From the NCBI GenBank assembly GCA_036245805.1, contig BTRK01000006.1:54553257-54617256 (forward strand): a stretch of DNA of 64,000 bases. The letters are read 5' to 3'. Shown one piece after another: positions 49,960 to 64,000 of the stretch (its first letter is position 1; each line of letters opens with the position of its first letter). A program made the position numbers and the translations under genes. Under the pieces are notes generated by a model. The model worked only from the letters and a program-made list of their open reading frames with translations, made no database searches and was not told where the DNA came from. The stretch comes from Pristionchus mayeri. Its lineage: Eukaryota > Nematoda > Chromadorea > Rhabditida > Neodiplogasteridae.

Positions 49960-52900
49960 GTCTTCTGCTCGTTCTTCACAAAGTGATCGAATTTCTCGAT
50001 GCCTGCAGGTCGTATTCTTTGAAATAGAACTGCATTCTCTACGGGGAAATGATCAGCTCAACCTGTTTATCATCTCTTCTTTTTACATGGTCCTAATCAG
50101 CTGACTTCGGTCATCGACAAATTTTTGAGTGTTGTCTTCTGCTCGTTCTTCACAAAGTGATCGACTTTCTCGTTGCCTGCAGGTCGTATTCTTTGAAATA
50201 GAGCTGCATTCTTTACGGGGAAATGATCAGCTCAACCTGTTTATCATCTCTTCTTTTTACATGGTCCTAATCAGCTGACTTCGCTCGTCGACAAATTTTT
50301 GAAAGTGTTGTCTTCTGCTCGTTCTTCACAAAGTGATCGAATTTCTCGATGCGCGCAAGTCGTATTCTTTGAAATAGAGCTGCATTCTCTACGGGAAAAT
50401 GATCAGCTCAACCTGTTTATCATCTCTTCTTTTTACATGGTCCTAATCAGCTGACTTCGCTCGTCGACAAATTTTTGAGTGTTGTCTTCTGCTCGTTCTT
50501 CACAAAGTGATCGAATTTCTCGATGCGCGCAAGTCGTATTATTTGAAATAGAGCTGTATTCTCTACGGGGAAATGATCAGCTCAACCTGTTTATCATCTC
50601 TTCTTTTTACATGGTCCTAATCAGCTGACTTCGCTCGTCGACAAATTTTTGAGTGTTGTCTTCTGCTCGTTCTTCACAAAGTGATCGAATTTCTCGATGC
50701 GCGCAAGTCGTATTATTTGAAATAGAGCTGTATTCTCTACGGGGAAATGATCAGCTCAACCTGTTTATCATCTCTTCTTTTTACATGGTCCTAATCAGCT
50801 GACTTCGCTCGTCGACAAATTTTTGAGTGTTGTCTTCTGCTCGTTCTTCACAAAGTGATCGAATTTCTCGATGCGCGCAAGTCGTATTATTTGAAATAGA
50901 GCTGTATTCTCTACGGGGAAATGATCAGCTCAACCTGTTTATCATCTCTTCTTTTTACATGGTCCTAATCAGCTGACTTCGCTCGTCGACAAATTTTTGA
51001 GTGTTGTCTTCTGCTCGTTCTTCACAAAGTGATCGAATTTCTCGATGCGCGCAAGTCGTATTATTTGAAATAGAGCTGTATTCTCTACGGGGAAATGATC
51101 AGCTCAACCTGTTTATCATCTCTTCTTTTTACATGGTCCTAATCAGCTGACTTCGGTCATCGACAAATTTTTGAAAGTGTTGTATTCTGCTCGTTCTTCA
51201 CAAAGTGATCGAATTTCTCGATGCCTGCAGGTCGTATTCTTTGAAATAGAGCTGCATTCTCTACGGGGAAATGATCAGCTCAACCTGTTTATCATCTCTT
51301 CTTTTTACATGGTCCTAATCAGCTGACTTCGGTCATCGACAAATTTTTGAAAGTGTTGTCTTCTGCTCGTTCTTCACAAAGTGATCGAATTTCTCGATGC
51401 GCGCAAGTCGTATTATTTGAAATAGAGCTGCATTCTCTACGGGAAAATGATCAGCTCAACCTGTTTATCATCTCTTCTTTTTACATGGTCCTAATCAGCT
51501 GACTTCGCTCGTCGACAAATTTTTGAGTGTTGTCTTCTGCTCGTTCTTCACAAAGTGATCGAATTTCTCGATGCGCGCAAGTCGTATTATTTGAAATAGA
51601 GCTGTATTCTCTACGGGGAAATGATCAGCTCAACCTGTTTATCATCTCTTCTTTTTACATGGTCCTAATCAGCTGACTTCGCTCGTCGACAAATTTTTGA
51701 GTGTTGTCTTCTGCTCGTTCTTCACAAAGTGATCGAATTTCTCAATGCGCGCAAGTCGTATTATTTGAAATAGAGCTGTATTCTCTACGGGGAAATGATC
51801 AGCTCAACCTGTTTATCATCTCTTCTTTTTACATGGTCCTAATCAGCTGACTTCGGTCATCGACAAATTTTTGAAAGTGTTGTATTCTGCTCGTTCTTCA
51901 CAAAGTGATCGAATTTCTCGATGCCTGCAGGTCGTATTCTTTGAAATAGAGCTGCATTCTCTACGGGGAAATGATCAGCTCAACCTGTTTATCATCTCTT
52001 CTTTTTACATGGTCCTAATCAGCTGACTTCGGTCATCGACAAATTTTTGAAAGTGTTGTCTTCTGCTCGTTCTTCACAAAGTGATCGAATTTCTCGATGC
52101 GCGCAAGTCGTATTATTTGAAATAGAGCTGTATTCTCTACGGGGAAATGATCAGCACAACCTGTTTATCATATCTTCTTTTTACATGGTCTTAATCAGCT
52201 GACTTCGGTCATCGACAAATTTTTGAAAGTGTTGTCTTCTGCTCGTTCTTCACAAAGTGATCGACTTTCTCGATGTCTGCAGGTCGTTTTCTTTGAAATA
52301 GAGCTGCATTCTCTACGGGAAAATGATCAGCTCAACCTGTTTATCATATCTTCTTTTTACATGGTCTTAATCAGCTGACTTCGGTCATCGACAAATTTTT
52401 GAAAGTGTTGTCTTCTGCTCGTTCTTCACAAAGTGATCGACTTTCTCGATGCCTGCAGGTCGTATTCTTTGAAATAGAGCTGCCTTCTCTGCGGGGAAAA
52501 GATCAGCTCAACCTGTTTATCATCTCTTCTTTTTACATGGTCCTAATCAGCTGACTTCGGTCATCGACAAATTTTTGAAAGTGTTGTCTTCTGCTCGTTC
52601 TTCACAAAGTGATCGACTTTCTCGATGTCTGCAGGTCGTTTTCTTTGAAATAGAGCTGCATTCTCTACGGGAAAATGATCAGCTCAACCTGTTTATCATA
52701 TCTTCTTTTTACATGGTCTTAATCAGCTGACTTCGGTCATCGACAAATTTTTGAAAGTGTTGTCTTCTGCTCGTTCTTCACAAAGTGATCGACTTTCTCG
52801 ATGCCTGCAGGTCGTATTCTTTGAAATAGAGCTGCATTCTCTACGGGGAAAAGATCAGCTCAACCTGTTTATCATCTCTTCTTTTTACATGGTCCTAATC

Positions 52901-55900
52901 AGCTGACTTCGGTCATCGACAAATTTTTGAAAGTGTTGTCTTCTGCTCGTTCTTCACAAAGTGATCGAATTTCTCGATGCGCGCAAGTCGTATTCTTTGA
53001 AATAGAGCTGCATTCTCTACGGGAAAATGATCAGCACAACCTGTTCATCATCTCTTCTTTTTATATGGTCCTAATCAGCTAACTTCGGTCATCGACAAAT
53101 TTTTGAGTGTTGTCTTCTGCTCGTTCTTCACAAAGTGATCGACTTTCTCGACGCCTGCAAGTCGTATTCTTTGAAATAGAGCTGCATTCTCTGCGAGGTA
53201 ATGATCAGCACAACCTGTTCATCATCTCTTCTTTTTACATGGTCCTAATCAGCTGACTTCGGTCATCGACAAATTTTTGAAAGTGTTGTCTTCTGCTCGT
53301 TCTTTACAAAGTGATCGAATTTCTCGATGCCTGCAAGTCGTATTCTTTGAAATAGAGCTGTATTCTCTACGGGGAAATGATCAGCACAACCTGTTCATCA
53401 TCTCTTCTTTTTACATGGTCCTAATCAGCTGACTTCGGTCATCGACAAATTTTTGAAAGTGTTGTGTTCTGCTCGTTCTTCACAAAGTGATCGAATTTCT
53501 CGATGTCTGCAGGTCGTTTTCTTTGAAATAGAGCTGCATTCTCTACGGGGAAATGATCAGCTCAACCTGTTTATCATATCTTCTTTTTACATGGTCCTAA
53601 TCAGCTGACTTCGGTCATCGACAAATTTTTGAAAGTGTTGTGTTCTGCTCGTTCTTCACAAAGTGATCGAATTTCTCGATGCGCGCAAGTCGTATTCTTT
53701 GGAATAGAGCTGCATTCTCTACGGGGGAAATGATCAGCACAACCTGTTCATCATCTCTTCTTTTTACATGGTCCTAATCAGCTGACTTCGGTCATCGACA
53801 AATTTTTGAAAGTGTTGCGTTCTGCTCGTTCTTCACAAAGTGATCGACTTTCTCGAAGTCTGCAGGTCGTTTTCTTTGAAATAGAGCTGCATTCTCTACG
53901 GGGAAATGATCAGCACAACCTGTTCATCATCTCTTCTTTTTACATGGTCCTAATCAGCTAAGTTCGGTCATCGACAAATTTTTGAAAGTGTTGTCTTCTG
54001 CTCGTTCTTCACAAAGTGATCGAATTTCTCGATGCGCGCAAGTCGTATTCTTTGGAATAGAGCTGCATTCTCTACGGGGGAAATGATCAGCACAACCTGT
54101 TCATCATCTCTTCTTTTTACATGGTCCTAATCAGCTGACTTCGGTCATCGACAAATTTTTGAAAGTGTTGTGTTCTGCTCGTTCTTCACAAAGTGATCGA
54201 CTTTCTCGATGTCTGCAGGTCGTTTTCTTTGAAATAGAGCTGCATTCTCTACGGGGAAATGATCAGCTCAACCTGTTTATCATCTCTTCTTTTTACATGG
54301 TCCTAATCAGCTGACTTCGGTCATAGACAAATTTTTGAAAGTGTTGTGTTCTGCTCGTTCTTCACAAAGTGATCGACTTTCTCGACGCCTGCAAGTCGTA
54401 TTATTTGAAATAGAGCTGCATTCTCTACGGGAAAATGATCAGCTCAACCTGTTTATCATATCTTCTTTTTACATGGTCCTAATCAGCTGACTTCGGTCAT
54501 CGACAAATTTTTGAGTGTTGTCTTCTGCTCGTTCTTCACAAAGTGATCGACTTTCTCGATGCGCGCAAGTCGTATTATTTGAAATAGAGCTGTATTCTCT
54601 ACGGGGAAATGATCAGCTCAACCTGTTTATCATCTCTTCTTTTTACATGGTCCTAATCAGCTGACTTCGGTCATCGACAAATTTTTGAAAGTGTTGTATT
54701 CTGCTCGTTCTTCACAAAGTGATCGAATTTCTCGATGCCTGCAGGTCGTATTCTTTGAAATAGAGCCGCATTCTCTACGGGGAAATGATCAGCTCAACCT
54801 GTTTATCATCTCTTCTTTTTACATGGTCCTAATCAGCTGACTTCGGTCATCGACAAATTTTTGAAAGTGTTGTCTTCTGCTCGTTCTTCACAAAGTGATC
54901 GACTTTCTCGATGCGCGCAAGTCGTATTATTTGAAATAGAGCTGTATTCTCTACGGGGAAATGATCAGCTCAACCTGTTTATCATCTCTTCTTTTTACAT
55001 GGTCCTAATCAGCTGACTTCGGTCATCGACAAATTTTTGAAAGTGTTGTCTTCTGCTCGTTCTTCACAAAGTGATCGACTTTCTCGATGTCTGCAGGTCG
55101 TTTTCTTTGAAATAGAGCTGCATTCTCTACGGGGAAATGATCAGCTTAACCTGTTTATCATATCTTCTTTTTACATGGTCCTAATCAGCTGACTTCGGTC
55201 ATCGACAAATTTTTGAGTGTTGTCTTCTGCTCGTTCTTCACAAAGTGATCGAATTTCTCGATGCGCGCAAGTCGTATTATTTGAAATAGAGCTGTATTCT
55301 CTACGGGGAAATGATCAGCTCAACCTGTTTATCATCTCTTCTTTTTACATGGTCCTAATCAGCTGACTTCGGTCATCGACAAATTTTTGAAAGTGTTGTA
55401 TTCTGCTCGTTCTTCACAAAGTGATCAAATTTCTCGATGCCTGCAGGTCGTATTCTTTGAAATAGAGCCGCATTCTCTACGGGGAAATGATCAGCTCAAC
55501 CTGTTTATCATCTCTTCTTTTTACATGGTCCTAATCAGCTGACTTCGGTCATCGACAAATTTTTGAAAGTGTTGTGTTCTGCTCGTTCTTCACAAAGTGA
55601 TCGACTTTCTCGATGTCTGCAGGTCGTTTTCTTTGAAATAGAGCTGCATTCTCTACGGGGAAATGATCAGCTCAACCTGTTTATCATCTCTTCTTTTTAC
55701 ATGGTCCTAATCAGCTGACTTCGGTCATCGACAAATTTTTGAAAGTGTTGTGTTCTGCTCGTTCTTCACAAAGTGATCGACTTTCTCGACGCCTGCAAGT
55801 CGTATTATTTGAAATAGAGCTGCATTCTCTACGGGAAAATGATCAGCTCAACCTGTTTATCATATCTTCTTTTTACATGGTCCTAATCAGCTGACTTCGG

Positions 55901-58900
55901 TCATCGACAAATTTTTGAGTGTTGTCTTCTGCTCGTTCTTCACAAAGTGATCGACTTTCTCGATGCGCGCAAGTCGTATTATTTGAAATAGAGCTGTATT
56001 CTCTACGGGGAAATGATCAGCTCAACCTGTTTATCATCTCTTCTTTTTACATGGTCCTAATCAGCTGACTTCGGTCATCGACAAATTTTTGAAAGTGTTG
56101 TATTCTGCTCGTTCTTCACAAAGTGATCGAATTTCTCGATGCCTGCAGGTCGTATTCTTTGAAATAGAGCCGCATTCTCTACGGGGAAATGATCAGCTCA
56201 ACCTGTTTATCATCTCTTCTTTTTACATGGTCCTAATCAGCTGACTTCGGTCATCGACAAATTTTTGAAAGTGTTGTCTTCTGCTCGTTCTTCACAAAGT
56301 GATCGAATTTCTCGATGCGCGCAAGTCGTATTATTTGAAATAGAGCTGTATTCTCTACGGGGAAATGATCAGCACAACCTGTTTATCATATCTTCTTTTT
56401 ACATGGTCTTAATCAGCTGACTTCGGTCATCGACAAATTTTTGAAAATGTTGTCTTCTGCTCGTTCTTCACAAAGTGATCGACTTTCTCGATGTCTGCAG
56501 GTCGTTTTCTTTGAAATAGAGCTGCATTCTCTACGGGGAAATGATCAGCTTAACCTGTTTATCATATCTTCTTTTTACATGGTCCTAATCAGCTGACTTC
56601 GGTCATCGACAAATTTTTGAGTGTTGTCTTCTGCTCGTTCTTCACAAAGTGATCGAATTTCTCGATGCGCGCAAGTCGTATTATTTGAAATAGAGCTGTA
56701 TTCTCTACGGGGAAATGATCAGCTCAACCTGTTTATCATCTCTTCTTTTTACATGGTCCTAATCAGCTGACTTCGGTCATCGACAAATTTTTGAAAGTGT
56801 TGTATTCTGCTCGTTCTTCACAAAGTGATCAAATTTCTCGATGCCTGCAGGTCGTATTCTTTGAAATAGAGCCGCATTCTCTACGGGGAAATGATCAGCT
56901 CAACCTGTTTATCATCTCTTCTTTTTACATGGTCCTAATCAGCTGACTTCGGTCATCGACAAATTTTTGAAAGTGTTGTGTTCTGCTCGTTCTTCACAAA
57001 GTGATCGACTTTCTCGATGTCTGCAGGTCGTTTTCTTTGAAATAGAGCTGCATTCTCTACGGGGAAATGATCAGCTCAACCTGTTTATCATCTCTTCTTT
57101 TTACATGGTCCTAATCAGCTGACTTCGGTCATCGACAAATTTTTGAAAGTGTTGTGTTCTGCTCGTTCTTCACAAAGTGATCGACTTTCTCGACGCCTGC
57201 AAGTCGTATTATTTGAAATAGAGCTGCATTCTCTACGGGAAAATGATCAGCTCAACCTGTTTATCATATCTTCTTTTTACATGGTCCTAATCAGCTGACT
57301 TCGGTCATCGACAAATTTTTGAGTGTTATCTTCTGCTCGTTCTTCACAAAGTGATCGAATTTCTCGATGCGCGCAAGTCGTATTATTTGAAATAGAGCTG
57401 TATTCTCTACGGGGAAATGATCAGCACAACCTGTTTATCATATCTTCTTTTTACATGGTCCTAATCAGCTGACTTCGGTCATCGACAAATTTTTGAAAGT
57501 GTTGTATTCTGCTCGTTCTTCACAAAGTGATCGAATTTCTCGATGCCTGCAGGTCGTATTCTTTGAAATAGAGCCGCATTCTCTACGGGGAAATGATCAG
57601 CTCAACCTGTTTATCATCTCTTCTTTTTACATGGTCCTAATCAGCTGACTTCGGTCATCGACAAATTTTTGAAAGTGTTGTCTTCTGCTCGTTCTTCACA
57701 AAGTGATCGAATTTCTCGATGCGCGCAAGTCGTATTATTTGAAATAGAGCTGTATTCTCTACGGGGAAATGATCAGCACAACCTGTTTATCATATCTTCT
57801 TTTTACATGGTCTTAATCAGCTGACTTCGGTCATCGACAAATTTTTGAAAATGTTGTCTTCTGCTCGTTCTTCACAAAGTGATCGACTTTCTCGATGTCT
57901 GCAGGTCGTTTTCTTTGAAATAGAGCTGCATTCTCTACGGGGAAATGATCAGCTTAACCTGTTTATCATATCTTCTTTTTACATGGTCCTAATCAGCTGA
58001 CTTCGGTCATCGACAAATTTTTGAGTGTTGTCTTCTGCTCGTTCTTCACAAAGTGATCGAATTTCTCGATGCGCGCAAGTCGTATTATTTGAAATAGAGC
58101 TGTATTCTCTACGGGGAAATGATCAGCTCAACCTGTTTATCATCTCTTCTTTTTACATGGTCCTAATCAGCTGACTTCGGTCATCGACAAATTTTTGAAA
58201 GTGTTGTATTCTGCTCGTTCTTCACAAAGTGATCAAATTTCTCGATGCCTGCAGGTCGTATTCTTTGAAATAGAGCCGCATTCTCTACGGGGAAATGATC
58301 AGCTCAACCTGTTTATCATCTCTTCTTTTTACATGGTCCTAATCAGCTGACTTCGGTCATCGACAAATTTTTGAAAGTGTTGTGTTCTGCTCGTTCTTCA
58401 CAAAGTGATCGACTTTCTCGATGTCTGCAGGTCGTTTTCTTTGAAATAGAGCTGCATTCTCTACGGGGAAATGATCAGCTCAACCTGTTTATCATCTCTT
58501 CTTTTTACATGGTCCTAATCAGCTGACTTCGGTCATCGACAAATTTTTGAAAGTGTTGTGTTCTGCTCGTTCTTCACAAAGTGATCGACTTTCTCGACGC
58601 CTGCAAGTCGTATTATTTGAAATAGAGCTGCATTCTCTACGGGAAAATGATCAGCTCAACCTGTTTATCATATCTTCTTTTTACATGGTCCTAATCAGCT
58701 GACTTCGGTCATCGACAAATTTTTGAGTGTTATCTTCTGCTCGTTCTTCACAAAGTGATCGAATTTCTCGATGCGCGCAAGTCGTATTATTTGAAATAGA
58801 GCTGTATTCTCTACGGGGAAATGATCAGCACAACCTGTTTATCATATCTTCTTTTTACATGGTCTTAATCAGCTGACTTCGGTCATCGACAAATTTTTGA

Positions 58901-61900
58901 AAATGTTGTCTTCTGCTCGTTCTTCACAAAGTGATCGACTTTCTCGATGTCTGCAGGTCGTTTTCTTTGAAATAGAGCTGCATTCTCTACGGGGAAATGA
59001 TCAGCTTAACCTGTTTATCATATCTTCTTTTTACATGGTCCTAATCAGCTGACTTCGGTCATCGACAAATTTTTGAGTGTTGTCTTCTGCTCGTTCTTCA
59101 CAAAGTGATCGAATTTCTCGATGCGCGCAAGTCGTATTATTTGAAATAGAGCTGTATTCTCTACGGGGAAATGATCAGCTCAACCTGTTTATCATCTCTT
59201 CTTTTTACATGGTCCTAATCAGCTGACTTCGGTCATCGACAAATTTTTGAAAGTGTTGTATTCTGCTCGTTCTTCACAAAGTGATCAAATTTCTCGATGC
59301 CTGCAGGTCGTATTCTTTGAAATAGAGCCGCATTCTCTACGGGGAAATGATCAGCTCAACCTGTTTATCATCTCTTCTTTTTACATGGTCCTAATCAGCT
59401 GACTTCGGTCATCGACAAATTTTTGAAAGTGTTGTGTTCTGCTCGTTCTTCACAAAGTGATCGACTTTCTCGATGTCTGCAGGTCGTTTTCTTTGAAATA
59501 GAGCTGCATTCTCTACGGGGAAATGATCAGCTCAACCTGTTTATCATCTCTTCTTTTTACATGGTCCTAATCAGCTGACTTCGGTCATCGACAAATTTTT
59601 GAAAGTGTTGTGTTCTGCTCGTTCTTCACAAAGTGATCGACTTTCTCGATGTCTGCAGGTCGTTTTCTTTGAAATAGAGCTGCATTCTCTACGGGGAAAT
59701 GATCAGCTCAACCTGTTTATCATCTCTTCTTTTTACATGGTCCTAATCAGCTGACTTCGGTCATCGACAAATTTTTGAAAGTGTTGTGTTCTGCTCGTTC
59801 TTCACAAAGTGATCGACTTTCTCGACGCCTGCAAGTCGTATTATTTGAAATAGAGCTGCATTCTCTACGGGAAAATGATCAGCTCAACCTGTTTATCATA
59901 TCTTCTTTTTACATGGTCCTAATCAGCTGACTTCGGTCATCGACAAATTTTTGAGTGTTATCTTCTGCTCGTTCTTCACAAAGTGATCGACTTTCTCGAT
60001 GCGCGCAAGTCGTATTATTTGAAATAGAGCTGTATTCTCTACGGGGAAATGATCAGCTCAACCTGTTTATCATCTCTTCTTTTTACATGGTCCTAATCAG
60101 CTGACTTCGGTCATCGACAAATTTTTGAAAGTGTTGTATTCTGCTCGTTCTTCACAAAGTGATCGAATTTCTCGATGCCTGCAGGTCGTATTCTTTGAAA
60201 TAGAGCCGCATTCTCTACGGGGAAATGATCAGCTCAACCTGTTTATCATCTCTTCTTTTTACATGGTCCTAATCAGCTGACTTCGGTCATCGACAAATTT
60301 TTGAAAGTGTTGTCTTCTGCTCGTTCTTCACAAAGTGATCGAATTTCTCGATGCGCGCAAGTCGTATTATTTGAAATAGAGCTGTATTCTCTACGGGGAA
60401 ATGATCAGCACAACCTGTTTATCATATCTTCTTTTTACATGGTCTTAATCAGCTGACTTCGGTCATCGACAAATTTTTGAAAATGTTGTCTTCTGCTCGT
60501 TCTTCACAAAGTGATCGACTTTCTCGATGTCTGCAGGTCGTTTTCTTTGAAATAGAGCTGCATTCTCTACGGGGAAATGATCAGCTTAACCTGTTTATCA
60601 TATCTTCTTTTTACATGGTCCTAATCAGCTGACTTCGGTCATCGACAAATTTTTGAGTGTTGTCTTCTGCTCGTTCTTCACAAAGTGATCGAATTTCTCG
60701 ATGCGCGCAAGTCGTATTATTTGAAATAGAGCTGTATTCTCTACGGGGAAATGATCAGCTCAACCTGTTTATCATCTCTTCTTTTTACATGGTCCTAATC
60801 AGCTGACTTCGGTCATCGACAAATTTTTGAAAGTGTTGTATTCTGCTCGTTCTTCACAAAGTGATCGAATTTCTCGATGCCTGCAGGTCGTATTCTTTGA
60901 AATAGAGCCGCATTCTCTACGGGGAAATGATCAGCTCAACCTGTTTATCATCTCTTCTTTTTACATGGTCCTAATCAGCTGACTTCGGTCATCGACAAAT
61001 TTTTGAAAGTGTTGTCTTCTGCTCGTTCTTCACAAAGTGATCGAATTTCTCGATGCGCGCAAGTCGTATTATTTGAAATAGAGCTGTATTCTCTACGGGG
61101 AAATGATCAGCACAACCTGTTTATCATATCTTCTTTTTACATGGTCTTAATCAGCTGACTTCGGTCATCGACAAATTTTTGAAAGTGTTGTCTTCTGCTC
61201 GTTCTTCACAAAGTGATCGACTTTCTCGATGTCTGCAGGTCGTTTTCTTTGAAATAGAGCTGCATTCTCTACGGGAAAATGATCAGCTCAACCTGTTTAT
61301 CATATCTTCTTTTTACATGGTCTTAATCAGCTGACTTCGGTCATCGACAAATTTTTGAAAGTGTTGTCTTCTGCTCGTTCTTCACAAAGTGATCGACTTT
61401 CTCGATGCCTGCAGGTCGTATTCTTTGAAATAGAGCTGCCTTCTCTACGGGGAAAAGATCAGCTCAACCTGTTTATCATATCTTCTTTTTACATGGTCTT
61501 AATCAGCTGACTTCGGTCATCGACAAATTTTTGAAAGTGTTGTCTTCTGCTCGTTCTTCACAAAGTGATCGACTTTCTCGATGTCTGCAGGTCGTTTTCT
61601 TTGAAATAGAGCTGCATTCTCTACGGGGAAAAGATCAGCTCAACCTGTTTATCATATCTTCTTTTTACATGGTCTTAATCAGCTGACTTCGGTCATCGAC
61701 AAATTTTTGAAAGTGTTGTCTTCTGCTCGTTCTTCACAAAGTGATCGACTTTCTCGATGTCTGCAGGTCGTTTTCTTTGAAATAGAGCTGCATTCTCTAC
61801 GGGGAAATGATCAGCTCAACCTGTTTATCATCTCTTCTTTTTACATGGTCCTAATCAGCTGACTTCGGTCATCGACAAATTTTTGAAAGTGTTGTGTTCT

Positions 61901-64000
61901 GCTCGTTCTTCACAAAGTGATCGACTTTCTCGACGCCTGCAAGTCGTATTATTTGAAATAGAGCTGCATTCTCTACGGGAAAATGATCAGCTCAACCTGT
62001 TTATCATATCTTCTTTTTACATGGTCCTAATCAGCTGACTTCGGTCATCGACAAATTTTTGAGTGTTATCTTCTGCTCGTTCTTCACAAAGTGATCGACT
62101 TTCTCGATGCGCGCAAGTCGTATTATTTGAAATAGAGCTGTATTCTCTACGGGGAAATGATCAGCTCAACCTGTTTATCATCTCTTCTTTTTACATGGTC
62201 CTAATCAGCTGACTTCGGTCATCGACAAATTTTTGAAAGTGTTGTATTCTGCTCGTTCTTCACAAAGTGATCGAATTTCTCGATGCCTGCAGGTCGTATT
62301 CTTTGAAATAGAGCCGCATTCTCTACGGGGAAATGATCAGCTCAACCTGTTTATCATCTCTTCTTTTTACATGGTCCTAATCAGCTGACTTCGGTCATCG
62401 ACAAATTTTTGAAAGTGTTGTCTTCTGCTCGTTCTTCACAAAGTGATCGAATTTCTCGATGCGCGCAAGTCGTATTATTTGAAATAGAGCTGTATTCTCT
62501 ACGGGGAAATGATCAGCACAACCTGTTTATCATATCTTCTTTTTACATGGTCTTAATCAGCTGACTTCGGTCATCGACAAATTTTTGAAAATGTTGTCTT
62601 CTGCTCGTTCTTCACAAAGTGATCGACTTTCTCGATGTCTGCAGGTCGTTTTCTTTGAAATAGAGCTGCATTCTCTACGGGGAAATGATCAGCTTAACCT
62701 GTTTATCATATCTTCTTTTTACATGGTCCTAATCAGCTGACTTCGGTCATCGACAAATTTTTGAGTGTTGTCTTCTGCTCGTTCTTCACAAAGTGATCGA
62801 ATTTCTCGATGCGCGCAAGTCGTATTATTTGAAATAGAGCTGTATTCTCTACGGGGAAATGATCAGCTCAACCTGTTTATCATCTCTTCTTTTTACATGG
62901 TCCTAATCAGCTGACTTCGGTCATCGACAAATTTTTGAAAGTGTTGTATTCTGCTCGTTCTTCACAAAGTGATCGAATTTCTCGATGCCTGCAGGTCGTA
63001 TTCTTTGAAATAGAGCCGCATTCTCTACGGGGAAATGATCAGCTCAACCTGTTTATCATCTCTTCTTTTTACATGGTCCTAATCAGCTGACTTCGGTCAT
63101 CGACAAATTTTTGAAAGTGTTGTCTTCTGCTCGTTCTTCACAAAGTGATCGAATTTCTCGATGCGCGCAAGTCGTATTATTTGAAATAGAGCTGTATTCT
63201 CTACGGGGAAATGATCAGCACAACCTGTTTATCATATCTTCTTTTTACATGGTCTTAATCAGCTGACTTCGGTCATCGACAAATTTTTGAAAGTGTTGTC
63301 TTCTGCTCGTTCTTCACAAAGTGATCGACTTTCTCGATGTCTGCAGGTCGTTTTCTTTGAAATAGAGCTGCATTCTCTACGGGAAAATGATCAGCTCAAC
63401 CTGTTTATCATATCTTCTTTTTACATGGTCTTAATCAGCTGACTTCGGTCATCGACAAATTTTTGAAAGTGTTGTCTTCTGCTCGTTCTTCACAAAGTGA
63501 TCGACTTTCTCGATGCCTGCAGGTCGTATTCTTTGAAATAGAGCTGCCTTCTCTACGGGGAAAAGATCAGCTCAACCTGTTTATCATCTCTTCTTTTTAC
63601 ATGGTCCTAATCAGCTGACTTCGGTCATCGACAAATTTTTGAAAGTGTTGTCTTCTGCTCGTTCTTCACAAAGTGATCGAATTTCTCGATGCGAGCAAGT
63701 CGTATTATTTGAAATAGAGCTGTATTCTCTACGGGGAAATGATCAGCACAACCTGTTTATCATATCTTCTTTTTACATGGTCTTAATCAGCTGACTTCGG
63801 TCATCGACAAATTTTTGAAAGTGTTGTCTTCTGCTCGTTCTTCACAAAGTGATCGACTTTCTCGATGTCTGCAGGTCGTTTTCTTTGAAATAGAGCTGCA
63901 TTCTCTACGGGAAAATGATCAGCTCAACCTGTTTATCATATCTTCTTTTTACATGGTCTTAATCAGCTGACTTCGGTCATCGACAAATTTTTGAAAGTGT
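49960..64000 (+). repeat. Satellite array, right block (about 175.5-bp monomer, about 80 copies; runs off the window)
   Basis: Same satellite, same orientation and same phase as the left block, continuing directly after the palindromic element. Short monomers with TTTTTGAGTGTTG are common. The GAGCCGCATTC variant recurs at 54,765; 55,467; 56,169; 56,871; 57,573 and 58,275 (702 bp, four monomers), and later at 59,327; 60,205; 60,907; 62,313 and 63,015. GTGATCAAAT marks every second of these modules (55,421; 56,825; 58,229), giving a 1,404-bp eight-monomer unit. No change of orientation and no other insertion was seen. The right edge is outside the window. Confidence 0.97.

Noticed and set aside
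10354..64000. CRISPR-like array
   Set aside because: The repeats are contiguous 176-bp monomers without unique spacers, in a eukaryotic context with no cas genes.
10354..64000. CENP-B box in the satellite monomer
   Set aside because: The closest stretch (CTTCGGTCATCGACAAA) lacks the essential spacing and the CGGG core.

Overview
The window looks like a piece of a rhabditid-type nematode genome. The main evidence is a minus-strand gene (about 1.1-3.5 kb) whose exons together spell most of a nematode Str-class seven-transmembrane chemoreceptor, with introns of about 40-55 bp and GT..AG ends. Palindromic repeats, tRNA-derived fragments and long poly-G/poly-C tracts fit the same picture. There is no bacterial-style gene organisation. 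I do not name a species.

Layout. 1-650: a 632-bp multi-arm foldback element. 0.65-1.1 kb: a 15-G tract and a short inverted repeat. 1.1-3.5 kb: the chemoreceptor gene, whose large intron holds a foldback element with a tRNA-like core. 3.8-4.1 kb: a 290-bp palindrome. 4.1-6.1 kb: no gene recognised, but a 14-C tract is present. 6.1-8.0 kb: a large inverted-repeat element whose right arm is interrupted by about 790 bp. 8.0-9.1 kb: a dispersed GA-rich motif, a second degenerate tRNA-like sequence, a possible terminal-exon fragment and an AT-rich repeat. 9.2-10.3 kb: a 1,087-bp palindromic element flanked by ATT/ATT.

From about 10,354 to the end of the window (about 53.6 kb, right edge not reached) the DNA is one head-to-tail satellite with a 174-177 bp monomer, roughly 300 copies, all in one orientation. 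Monomers differ at a limited set of positions. Those variants recur at multiples of the monomer (about 702, 881, 1,056, 1,230, 1,404 and 3,699 bp), so the array has higher-order repeat organisation. It is interrupted once, at 48,885-49,956, by a second copy of the palindromic element. That copy is flanked by GTT/GTT and lies in the opposite orientation to the first.

The only convincing protein-coding content is the chemoreceptor, and its model is incomplete: the first exon and one internal exon were not found. The small ORFs in the satellite and in the palindromic elements are best explained as by-products of repeats. The most notable biology is structural: a long higher-order satellite in a lineage where chromosomes are often holocentric, and a hairpin-of-hairpins transposable element at the array edge and inside the array.
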